Shown: piece after piece, positions 13,341 to 23,208 of the stretch
Layout of the letters: the number at the start of each line of letters is the position of its first letter
Position numbering within the stretch: the stretch's first letter is position 1
From: Campylorhamphus procurvoides
Lineage: Eukaryota; Chordata; Aves; Passeriformes; Dendrocolaptidae
Length of the DNA stretch: 64,000 nucleotides
NCBI GenBank assembly: GCA_013396655.1
Contig: WBMV01006580.1
Location: 1 to 64,000, forward strand
Reading direction: 5' to 3'
Translations under genes and position numbers: made by a program
Notes under the pieces: generated by a model
What the model was told of the DNA's origin: nothing
The model's input: the letters and a program-made list of their open reading frames with translations, nothing else
The model's database searches: none

Positions 13341-13823
13341 CTAGTGGGAGGCCGACATGGACCACGCTCCCTCCATCCTCCACACGGAGAAGGCATAACT
13401 GAGCCTCTCGTGAGCCACGTAACTGCAGCTCGTCATCTTACTGTCCATCTCATCGCTCTGCAGCACCTGGTAGAGGAAGTCTATGTACCTCGCTGCCAGC
13501 TTGAGGGTCTGGATTTTACTCAGTTTGTCCGAGGGCAACGTGGGGATGATTTTCCTCAAGGCGGCGAACGCTTCGTTGAGCGACTGAGTCCTCTGCCTCT
13601 CTCTGACGTTGGCCAGGATCCTCTGGCTCTGCAGTTCTTCATAAGATTGGGAGCTGGGGCTGGATTTCTTCCCCCTCTTGCCCGGGTTGGGGCTGCCATC
13701 TTCGCTGGACTTCTTGCTGTATCTTCTCTTCCTGCCAAATCTCTTTGGCTGCCTCTCGAGCTCCTCTTCGCTGGTCCCCAAGCTATCCACAGGGGAAACA
13801 GGAGAACTGGAGCTTTCTTCCAT
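13341..13823 (-). CDS. TWIST2: Twist-related protein 2 (Dermo1), bHLH transcription factor
   Basis: Intact 160-residue reading frame, the usual TWIST2 length, starting at an ATG with A at -3 and G at +4. Visible parts: serine-rich N-terminus, basic nuclear-localisation clusters (RKRR at 31-34, KRGKK at 49-53), a bHLH at about 66-120 with basic region [16 protein letters not shown] and helix 2 [17 protein letters not shown], and the C-terminal Twist box at about 140-160 ending in WSMSASH. The lack of the glycine-rich stretches of TWIST1 and the [19 protein letters not shown] start identify TWIST2. Family knowledge: it acts in the nucleus as a heterodimer with E proteins (or homodimer) on E-boxes, mostly repressing differentiation in mesoderm, dermis, bone and feather-forming skin. 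The whole coding sequence lies in one exon and a splice donor follows the stop, as in other TWIST genes. A 388-codon antisense frame over it is a shadow. Confidence 0.98.
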   Translation of the reverse strand: MEESSSSPVSPVDSLGTSEEELERQPKRFGRKRRYSKKSSEDGSPNPGKRGKKSSPSSQSYEELQSQRILANVRERQRTQSLNEAFAALRKIIPTLPSDKLSKIQTLKLAARYIDFLYQVLQSDEMDSKMTSCSYVAHERLSYAFSVWRMEGAWSMSASH

Positions 13824-13945
13824 GCTTTCTGCGAGAAGGGGAGGGGAAGAGCCTTTCCCCCCCTCCTTATGTTATGTGAGTGTGTGTGTGTCTTAAATGT
13901 GCTTTAAATTCCTGAGACAGATCCTTTTGGAAAAAAACGGGAGGG

Positions 13946-14001
13946 CTCTTTTTTTCTTTCTTTTCTTTTCTTTCTTTCTTTTTTTTTTTCTCTTTTTTTT
14001 T

Positions 14002-14037
<36 letters not shown>
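13946..14037 (-). repeat. 92-nt pure polypurine (A-rich) tract in the predicted TWIST2 5'UTR
   Basis: The plus strand is C/T only from 13946 to 14037, ending in a run of about 33 Ts. In TWIST2 mRNA sense this is an A-rich purine tract. It lies between the proposed TATA-like box and the ATG at 13823, so it would be in the 5' leader if the promoter call is right. Homopolymer length may be misassembled. Confidence 0.85.
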
Positions 14038-14041
<4 letters not shown>

Positions 14042-14159
14042 ACCAAACGTTTTCCAGGTTGCTCGAAAGGCTCTTATTTCAAGGGCCGGGGTTGTGCAAA
14101 AAAATTGAGGTCTTGGAGAGAGGAAGTTATTCTAACTTTTTGGAAACTTTAGCTGAGCT

Positions 14160-14275
14160 CGGTTGCTAAATAGTTGTCAGAAGCGAGGGAGGTGCGGGGC
14201 TCCGTCCTGATTGGCCGGCCGGGGCGGTGGGAGGAAGGCTTTTCCCCTGCTAAACTTTCACAGTTTTATGTTACA
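14160..14275 (-). promoter_or_regulatory. TWIST2: Putative TWIST2 core promoter (GC box, CCAAT box, TATA-like box)
   Basis: Read on the minus strand, in order: an upstream ATAAAAC element (about 14263-14270), a GC box CCACCGCCCC (14221-14230), a CCAAT box in GGCCAATCAGG (14207-14217), then TATTTAG (14166-14173) about 35-45 bp further down. This is normal polymerase II spacing and predicts transcription start near 14135-14145, giving a 5'UTR of roughly 315 nt. The layout (TATAAAA-like, CCAAT, second TATA-like box) resembles what I recall of the TWIST1 promoter. No transcript data are available, so the start site is inferred. Confidence 0.6.
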
Positions 14276-15182
14276 CTTTCCGAAAATCTCGGGAATGCAC
14301 CTCGAATAAAAGGGAGCCACCCCCCTCCTTGCCCCGGAGAGGCCGAATTGGCGGGACCCCTCGGGGGTAACCCCCCAAACCCCAGGGTTTTTTGGGGTTC
14401 TGCTCTGCCTCCTGTGCTGCCCTTCCCAAATCCGGGGCCGGGCTGCAGCGGCTCTCTGCCCAAATCTGGGGGCACAGCGGGCACGAGGGAGCCCCGTTTT
14501 TTATGGAAGGGGGAATTTTGCACCCCTAGGCGCCCTATTTTGCATCCCTGGGTGCTGGGGGTCTTGCAAACCCCCTGTCCTGGGAGTGGGATGAGAAGAT
14601 GCCTCCTCATGCCACAGGGTGACCTCGGAGGGACAGAAATCCCCATGGACACACTCTCCGAGCTGTACAAAGGGTGGACGTTTGGGGGCAGGAGGGCAAA
14701 ACCCCTTTAAATCCCTCCTTGGTGGAGGCATAGAAAGACCCTCCTGGGCTGACACGGCCCAAAATATGGATCAACTTGTGGAAAACCCTATGGAAAGTTC
14801 CCTGGAGAGGCGACGCTGGCCGTGCACCCCATTCCCTTTTCTCCCCACTTTCCCCCCTTCCATTAAATCCCAAGCAGGGAATTTTAGGGTGGGAGGGCAT
14901 TTCTGAACTCCAGATTATCCTGCTGTTGAATTTCTGACACCCTAGAGCATAAAAATTGCGCTGGAAGGGATTTTGATCCGCCGAAAAGAAGGCGACGGGT
15001 CCGTTTTCCCTCCCCGTGGGGGCAAAAAAGTGGGAAAACTCCTCTTGCTTCCCTGGAGTTCATGCAGAGCAAAACGGGATTTGGACCTCTGATTCCAGCT
15101 CCAGCCCAAATTGCAGGAACAGACACATTCCTTAGCAGCAGAGCTCATGTTTGCAACCCGGAGCAGGGAAATAAAAGAACCC

Positions 15183-15213
<31 letters not shown>
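15183..15213. repeat. (AAT)n microsatellite
   Basis: About ten AAT units upstream of the TWIST2 promoter. Confidence 0.97.
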
Positions 15214-15214
<1 letters not shown>

Positions 15215-16577
15215 GGAACAAGACAAAAGGAGCTCGTAAAGCAGAGCTGCTCTATCAGAAGAATTAGCTTGGAGTGGGTTTCTCTGCCGAGTTTTCCAGT
15301 AGGTATCAACACTCATTAATGGAAAAAAATAATGTCTGGTTTGCTTGGAAAGTGTTTCTCGGTAGGAGAAGGAGGAATTGTCGGCTTGCCCGGGGCTGAC
15401 GGCGCTCCTGGTAGGTAATGTTTATAGTGGAAAGCCTTCCCCAGGCAGCCCCCCGGGGACAGGCTGGCTTTGCTTTCCAAAGCAAAGGCTCTCAGGGGCG
15501 GCACAGCCAGCCCTAATCCAATTTCGGGTCCCTGTGGGTCAGGCAGGACGGGTGGCATCCCCACTGCCACCCTAAATCCCTGTTTTCGGGGGGTTTGGAT
15601 GGGTGAGGGGGGGCAACCTGGAATTCTGTGAGTGCAGTTGGGCTGGGATGGTGCCCACCAGCTCCTTGTGAGTGAGGGGTCTTTGCTTTGTGCTTGAGGT
15701 TTTTTAGGAGTCTCCTTAGCCCATGGGATCTTTTCCAAGCCCTCAGAGAAGCCGGAGGGGCACCTCGGCTTTCCAGCTGCAAGGAGGTTGGTTTTCCCAG
15801 CCAACAGATGCCCAGAAATTCCATGTTTTTGGTGGATTTAGGGGCAAGCGTGGAGCGTGGGAGGACAGGGAGGATGTGGGGCTGAGCATCCCGAGTGCCC
15901 CGTCCCAAAGAGGTGCCTGGAAAAGGCTGCTCGGGAAGGGAGCGGGGATGTTTTGGGATGTTTGAGAGCACCAGGAGCAAGGGAAGCAGATCGTGGATTG
16001 GGAGAGCAAAGGGAGCTGCTGCTGCTGCCTCTCCCTGTCCCCGACCTGCCGTGGCCACCAAAGGCAGGGCTCGCTGCTTCCATGGGGTGGGGTTGATCCT
16101 GCCGGGGCTTGCAGACAGAGGTGGGCTCGGTTGGGTGGATCTCCAAGTGTCCTGATGAGCCTTTGGGAGAAACTCTGGGCCCATCAGGACACTGGGACAT
16201 CCCCCGGAGCCGTGGTGGGATCCTGGTCCAGCCGGGTGGCCGATGCCCCTGAAGCTCTGGGATGTGCCTCTCTGGGCTCAGTGTCAGCACAGCAGCCCCT
16301 CTGTGCTAAATAAAAACTATTGAATAAATCAATTAAAGAGATAAATCAATTAAATAGCCCCCAGCTTCTGCAGGGGAGGGGCTGAGTGAGGCGGCATCTC
16401 ACCCCGAGGGGGCTGTTGCTGTGAAACCTCTGAACGTGCCAAGCTTTTCACTATCAGGCAGGATTCTTTAGGGGCAAATTCACGGGGGGATTTGCCCAGG
16501 ATGGAATTCCAGAGCCTCCCAGCCCCTCTGCCCTGGGTGAGTGTCCCGGTGCCCCAGCGGAGCTCGGTGCTGACAGA

Positions 16578-16857
16578 GGTGCCAATCTGTCCCCCTGGAA
16601 AAGAGCAAAGGCACAAATCTGTCCCCTGGAGCACAGTAAAGGCACAAATCTGACCCCTGGAGCAGAGTAAAGGTGCAAATCTGTCCCTTGGAGCACAATA
16701 AAGGTACAAATCTGTCCCCTGGAGCAGAGCAGAGGCTCAAATCTGTCCCCTGGAGCAGAGCAAAGGTACAAATCTGTCCCCTGGAGCAGAGTAAAAGCAC
16801 AAATCTGTCCCTTGGAGCAGAGCAAAGGTACAAATCTGTCCCTTGGAGAGACCAAAG
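16578..16857. repeat. 31-bp minisatellite, nine copies
   Basis: Unit close to GGTACAAATCTGTCCCCTGGAGCAGAGTAAA. As 31 is not a multiple of three, all three minus frames stay open with the same LCSRGQIC-type repeats, which explains the overlapping frames there. Confidence 0.96.
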
Positions 16858-18179
16858 GCACCAGCCACGTGTGCACAGCCCCGGCTGAAATGTGAGCCGA
16901 GCCGGTGCTCCTGGAGGGAAAGGGAATTCAGGGAGCTTGGTGGGGAAGGGTAGAGAAGGAAAATTGGGATATCAAATCAGGTCCTGCTGAAAGGTCAGTG
17001 CCTTCTCTGAGCGTGGCACCCACTGTGCTGCTGCTGCTGCTGCGACTGGGCTCCTAAAGCTTGGTGTTGTAGGGGAATTAAGGAATCCAGACTGGGATTT
17101 AGGGGTGGTTCTTTATCTCCATAGGAAGCCTGTGGTCCTGTTGGCCCCTTGGCAGCGCCGGGCCAGCAAATCACCCTTTGATCCCTCGGTGCTGCGCAGG
17201 AGAAGATTTGGGTGCTGCCTCCTGCCACCCTTCCCAGGTGTCCTGACAAAAATGGGAATTCGGAGCTTCCCCAGCTCCCCTCTTCTGGAAGAAGCTGCCA
17301 GGAATTTCGGGAGCAAACTGGAAGGCAAAGAGGTGCTGCCTTGCTCCTGCTGGAGAGGAAAGCATCCTTTCCCCTTTCCCAGACACCCCAGTTCTAAACC
17401 TCATCAAGCACTGAACCCGTAGCCAGCTCTAATTAAGCTGATTAATTCCCCCCCACCCCTTTTTGAGGGGACAGTTCCTCAGTGGTCTGGTGGGGTGTGC
17501 ACGCCTGTTGCCCTCGGGGGGCTTTGTTCCCTCATCCCGCGGGTCGCTCCGGATATTCCCAAGGCGCTCGCCCTGCAGTGACAAGTTTATAATCAAAAGC
17601 AAAGGAGCAGCAGAGATAAGAGGGAGGGAGGGAGAGGCTTTAGGGATAAGAGGGTTGGAGCAGAGCGCTCTTCCCAAGTAATTGGATCCGGGAAGGTCGG
17701 AGTTTTGTGCAGGAATGTACATCTGGTTCTGAACTGTTACCAGCTGATGTGCCCGCTCTCCCTTTCTGCTCCCGAGCCCCGGAGCTGGGAGAGGCTGAGC
17801 CAGGGCAGCAATCCCTGCCCAGGGATAATCCTGGCCGGAAAAGCAGCCAAAGCCAAGGACAATGCGAGGGGAGAGGTGGCTTCTCTCCCTCAGCCCGGAG
17901 CTTGAGGAGGCTGGGAATTGTCGGCAAGGTTTTAAAGGAGAGTGGCAACAAAAAGGAGGAGGGAGGGAAGGAAGGTTGTGGGTTGGATCGATCCCTGAGT
18001 GTGCCAAAGTGGGTCCCTCCCGACTGGGAAGATTCTGTGCCTTTGGGATTTTCCCAGTGGATGTCCCTTTCTCCTGAGAGAGCCCCACAGGCCCTTGGTG
18101 CATCTCCTGGAGGAAGGTGGTGGTGCCATCCAAACTTTGGCCAAGCAAGGTGTGAATTTCAAGGGCCATCTTGTTGTTG

Positions 18180-18350
18180 AACCTGGGGAGACCTCAGAGC
18201 CCTTTCCAGGGCCCAAAGAGGCTCCAAGAGATCTGGAGAGGCAACATGGACAAGGGTCTGGAGGGACAGGGCAAGGGGGAATGGCTTCCCACGGTCAGGA
18301 GGTAGATCTAGATTGGGAAAGGAAGGAAGGAAGGACTTCCCACCCATATC
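18180..18350 (+). mobile_element. CR1 LINE fragment lacking its 3' end
   Basis: GGGGAGACCTCAGAGCCC, then CAGGGCCCAAAGAGGCTCCAAGAGATCTGGAGAGG and ACAGGGCAAGGGGGAATGGCTTCCC match the CR1 region about 300 bp before its 3' end. The final segment is missing. Confidence 0.8.
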
Positions 18351-19982
18351 CAAAACAGGTGGAAAGGCTGGAAAGGTCAGGATCCTCTGGATGATTTTTT
18401 GTTGAAACAAATGGTTTTTCCCCAGAAATCCACATTAGAATCTTTCACAAAGTGAAGTTTGAACTCCTGGGGATCAAATTTGAAGTGTCGACTCCAGAAT
18501 TTCACCCCCAAGGCGTTTGGCATTTCAGGTGTTGGGTAGAGGGAAGCCAAAATGAACTAGGACATGGAGAACGATGGTAGAAGGAGCTGGGTGCATCTGC
18601 TGGTGGCACCAGAAGAGCTGTGGTGGAGCCCACTGGGGTTTTGAAAAAAAAAAAAATCCCAGTTTTGAATGAGAGGACAAAACAAGGGGAGTTTTGTTAA
18701 GGATTCTGAAGTGAGAAGATCTGAATTTCCCAGGAGAGAAGGATGTGGTCAGTTCAAGGAGACCACTTGTAGGCACTTTGTCCAGCTCAGAACTTCACCT
18801 TGGCTTTGGCTGGTCCCTGAGCTCCTCAGAGTCTGCCAAGCCTGGAGCCCTCCTTTGCCCAGATATCCCCAGGCATTGGACATCCTGTTTCCTGAAACCC
18901 AACAGAATTAGCTCTTGGGAGGGGGAAAATGTTTGTTTTCTAAACAGAACAACACTTATGGAACGTGCCAACATTCCTTGGAAAACAGGAATTCTTTGGG
19001 CAGCCCAACTGGGAGCCCTTTGCCTCCAGTTTGGGTTTCTGCTGCAGCAATGGGCTGGTACCTTCTCCTGGTCAAATGTCCTGAGATTTGGTCTCGCTTT
19101 GCCGTTTAATTTGATGCTGAAAGGTTGAAATCTTCCACTTAAGGGCAAAAGGAAAAGGATTAATTGCTGAGTAGCTGCACACACACAACATCAGAGCTGC
19201 TGAGAGAGAGCCAAACCTGCCCAGCTGAGAGAGGAAATTATTTGTCTTCGACTAATTAAAACTTCTGGTTTTCTCTTTGTCTTTACCAACACCTGTTTAA
19301 GTCGAGCACCTGAATAAACTTTGAGGAGAAAAGATAGTTTTGTTAAAGGCTCAACTGGACCCCCAAAAGATCGAGTTCCACTTCTGGGACCCTCAGCAAA
19401 TCCGAGGGAAAGCAGGCTTGACATTCCTGGTGAGGTCTGGGGAGAGAGAGCAGGAAAGGCCCATCAGGAAAGGCTTTCAAAAACAATCAGGTGAAAAAGC
19501 CCCAAACCAAACAAACAAACGCTCAGAACTTGAATTTAAAAGAAACAACCATAAAAAAAAATCATAAATTCCAGAAACAGAGGGTGAACTGGTTGTTTCC
19601 TCGAGATCAACAACCTGTGTTGGACTGTCTGTTGGGCAGCCTGAACAACCAATCTTCTGGATGACCTTCTGGATGTCCTTGTAGATGTCCTTGTGGACGC
19701 ACAGACACCCGAGTGCCACAAAGGAACGTGTGTGCCTGGTGGCTGCAGCATGGAAATGAAACTGTCAGGGAAGCAGCTGCACCCCTCAAAGGCACAGGAA
19801 GAGAATTCCTGCAAACCATCTGTGGATTTGCGTGTGTAGCATCAGGGAAGAGACGTGTGTGGATGAGGCTCCCCGACCTGCTGGCTCTGGGAGCCACGGT
19901 GTCCTTGTCCCTTCCACTGATTCCTTGCTCTGGAGCATCCCTGGGGTTCCTGACTGGGCAAGGGTGACCTGCTCAGTGTTAT

Positions 19983-20290
19983 CACAGAATCACAGGATGG
20001 TTTGGGTCAAAACCTTGAAGGTCCCACCCCCTGCCATGGGCAGGGACACCTTCCACCAGCCCAGGGTGATCCAAGCCCTGTCCAACCTGGCTTTGGGCAC
20101 CTCCAGGGATCCAGGGCCAGTCACAGCTTCTCTGGGAAATCCATTCCAGGCCCTCTCCACCCTCCCAGGGAAGGATTCCTTCCCAAAATCCCATCCAGCC
20201 CTGCCCTCTGGCAGTGGGAAGCCATTCCCTGTATCTTGTCCAAGTACCTCTCCATCTTTCTTACCCCTCAGCTATCCCGAGCCTTGCTGT
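19983..20290 (-). mobile_element. CR1 LINE 3' fragment
   Basis: Plus strand starts ACAGAATCACAGGATGGTTTGGG and continues with GCCATGGGCAGGGACACCTTCC and AGCTTCTCTGGGAAATCC, ending near TACCTCTCCATCTTTCTT: a well-preserved reverse-oriented CR1 tail. Confidence 0.93.
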
Positions 20291-20654
20291 GTTGGTGGGA
20301 TGGGACGGTGGGAAGCAGAATTCCAGCAGAGCCATGAGAACCCGGGCTCTAATTCCCATGCCAAAAGGTGGGCACATCCTCAGGGTGGGTTTGGACCTTT
20401 GTGGGGGAGAACAACACCCTCTGTGTCTTCAGACATATAAATGATGGCATTGAAATGAAGGGGAGAGTGTTCCACGTGGTCAGGACTTCTCCAGGAGATG
20501 ACCTAAGGACGTGGTCCAACTTCCACCCCTGAACTAAACCCAAAGCCCTGCCTAGGGGGACGAGCACTACAACCTGCAGAGCATCTCAGTTTTGTGTGTC
20601 TCAGCTGCCTTTAGCTGCTGAAGTGGGACAAGTGGCCTCCACGATCCCGTCCAG

Positions 20655-20702
20655 CTCCAAACCATCCCTGTCCCCCAGCTCCAAACCATCCCTGTCCCCC
20701 AG
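20655..20702. repeat. 24-bp direct repeat, two copies
   Basis: AGCTCCAAACCATCCCTGTCCCCC twice in a row. Confidence 0.95.
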
Positions 20703-21447
20703 CTCTTTCGTTGTCAGCAGAGCTTTGCCATTCCTTTTCTCCCTTCTGGCCTCAGCGCCCCTGGGATGTTTCATTTCCTCCTCCTCCTCTCATGGACTTT
20801 GCTGTGGGTTCCACTGCCCCTTCTCTGTCAGGTGACTCGGGGTCTGAGCCACAACTCCTTGAGTCAGCAGAGAACTTTCTGTAGCCCTCAGCAGGCTTCG
20901 TGGCGACCTTTAATAACTCTGCCCTCCCAAGGGGGCTGGAGTGTGGATCCAGGAGGTGTCTCGTGGTGTCTCGGTCTCCTGAAGGGCCAATAATTCTGCA
21001 CAGTGTTTTTCTGCAGCCCTTTGATCCCTCACTGGGGCCCGGTGGTGCTTTTGAAGCCTCGAGATCCCGCACTTATTAAATTCAAATTCTCCAGTCGCGT
21101 TTCCCTGGAAGATGCATAAAAACAACACATGGAGGAAATGGAGCTGGAAGATCCTTTGTATGAGCTGGCTTAGGGGTTTTTTTTGGGGAGGGGGGGTGGT
21201 GTGGAAAGACCCCAAAAGACCATCTGTGCAATTCTGGGAGAACCTGAAAAAGGAATAAGAGCTCTGGGAGCTGCAAGGTGGCTTCAAAGGCTCCATTTTG
21301 GGGATGCTGCTGGGCAGCCTTTCCTTTGCAGGGAATTAGCAGCAGAAGAACTGAGGTGGAGAAGCCACCAGGAGCTCTGAAAATTGGTGTGTCTGGTGTG
21401 TTTTGATGCAGGTCTGCGGTTGGGAGACAGATATCTTGGGGTCGGGA

Positions 21448-21508
21448 TAAAGGGGATGTTGGACCTGGTGGTCTTGGGGGTCTTCTCCAGCCTAAATAGT
21501 TCTGTGGG
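21448..21508 (+). mobile_element. Short CR1 3' remnant
   Basis: GATGTTGGACCTGGTGGTCTTGGGGGTCTTCTCCAGCCTAAATAGTTCTGTGG matches the type of CR1 end that reads GGTCTTTTCCAACCTAAATGATTCTGTG. Confidence 0.75.
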
Positions 21509-22526
21509 AAGGGGAAAGCAGCGGGAGAAACCACTCCCTTGAGGATGGTAGAGAATGAAGTGGGAGATGCAACCCATTCTGGGTGGAAACTCACATCCAG
21601 GCAGGAGGACACGCAGCCCATTAGCTGCTGGAAGGATGGGGGAGGTGGAAAACAGGAGTCCCTCAGGGATCCAGCCTTCACAAGGTCCCCTGCTCACCTA
21701 AAAGAGCTGCTCAGGAGGCACGTCCTGGGAACGGTGAAACCCACAGTGGGTCTGGGAGAACACTTTCCTGGGGCCTTTCCAGGAGGCAGGTGGGACATTT
21801 CTGCTGAAGTCCAATAAAAGCACCTGCTTTCCATGCCAAGTCCTTTGTGAGCACCAAGCTACTCACAGGCACGTAAACCACCAGCTCCTCAGAGCTCACC
21901 TCCATCAGACCACGTCCTCCACTGGGAAGGTCTCCCAGAGCAGGGAAAGCAACAGGGACAACTTGGTTGCACCAAAACTAAAGCAGATGCTGAGCAGCCC
22001 TGGGCAGGGTGTGTCACTTCCATGGATTCCACGCTGGCCTCACCTTGGGACCTGGGAGATCTGGGGGCTGCTGAAGAGCCAAGGTCTCCAGTTCCCCAGC
22101 ACAAAGGGCTCTTTCCAGACCTTGGTGGGACAAATACCTTCTCGCTTACGAGGCAGAGCCCGAATTAAACGGCAGAAGCGTCAGCGTCTCACGGCATGTT
22201 GTGCAACCCGAGATTTTGTAATTTGCTTGGGGTGTTCTGCGTTGTTTTATTTTTCACTGGGGTTTTTTTTTCAGCGCTGCAAAAACCTGACTCAGAGAGC
22301 AAATCGAGAGGGATAACTGGTTGCAAACAGATAACTTGTGCCCAAGGAATTTGGGAACCTCCTAAAGGGAGTTTTCACGAGGGGGGAGCGTTGGGTTTGG
22401 GGGAAAGCAGAGGTTGGGTGGTGCAATTCTTGCCTACAGAAGATCAATCTGCAGCCTGAGCCCGCTGACAGCAGAGCTTTGAAAGTGGGTTGGTCTGGTT
22501 GCCCTGCAGAATCACTCCTGGGGACG

Positions 22527-23208
22527 AGGACTGAGGGAAGTTTGGAACCCCTTGAAACCCTTGCCAGGCTGGGATTGCCTTGGCAAAGGGGCATCAAACA
22601 CAACGGGCAGCTGAGGGACGTGTGAGGAGATGGTTTCCAAGCGCTTTCTTGTGCTGCCATGGCCCTGCCAGCAGGAAAGCGGGCTTGTGCCATGGCAATT
22701 TTGGGCCAACTCAGTGCTCAGGGTGTGGATGCTGCACCCCGACACCCCCAGACCTTGGGCACATCTCTGCATTGACACCCTCACTCTGCTGCGTGGCAGA
22801 ACATACAGGAGTGAGCTGGCACGGGTTTTTCCCTCTCAGTGTGTGTTCCCACCTCCATTCCCAGGACTGAGGGAGGTTTGGACCTCAAACCCTTTCAAGG
22901 CTGGCGTGGCCTTGGCAAAGGGGCATCCCCACGTAACGTGCAGTTGAGGGACGTGTGAGGAGATGGTTTCCAAGCGCTTTCTTGTGCTGCCATGGCCCTG
23001 CCAGCAGGAAAGCGGGCTTGTGCCATGGCAATTTTGGGCCAACTCAGTGCTCAGGGTGTGGATGCTGCACCCCGACACCCCCAGACCTTGGGCACATCTC
23101 TGCATTGACACCCTCACTCTGCTGCGTGGCAGAACATACAGGAGTGAGCTGGGATGGGTTTTTCCCTCCCAGTGTGTGTTCCCAGCATCATTCCCATCCC
23201 CATTCCCA
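22527..23208. repeat. Direct tandem duplication of a ~336-bp unit
   Basis: Copy 1 is 22527-22862 and copy 2 is 22863-23208; both begin AGGACTGAGGGA and end in CCATTCCC. The core GTGAGGAGATGG through GTGTGTGTTCCC is almost identical, while the first 100 bp and the end are more diverged. No N at the joint, so a real duplication is plausible. Shared frames in both copies show no domain. Confidence 0.93.

Noticed and set aside
12741..13907. 388-codon plus-strand frame over TWIST2
   Set aside because: Exactly antisense to the TWIST2 coding sequence; no domain and no conserved start context.
16350..16888. Possible Cys-rich repeat proteins on the minus strand
   Set aside because: All three frames give the same peptides because the unit is 31 bp.
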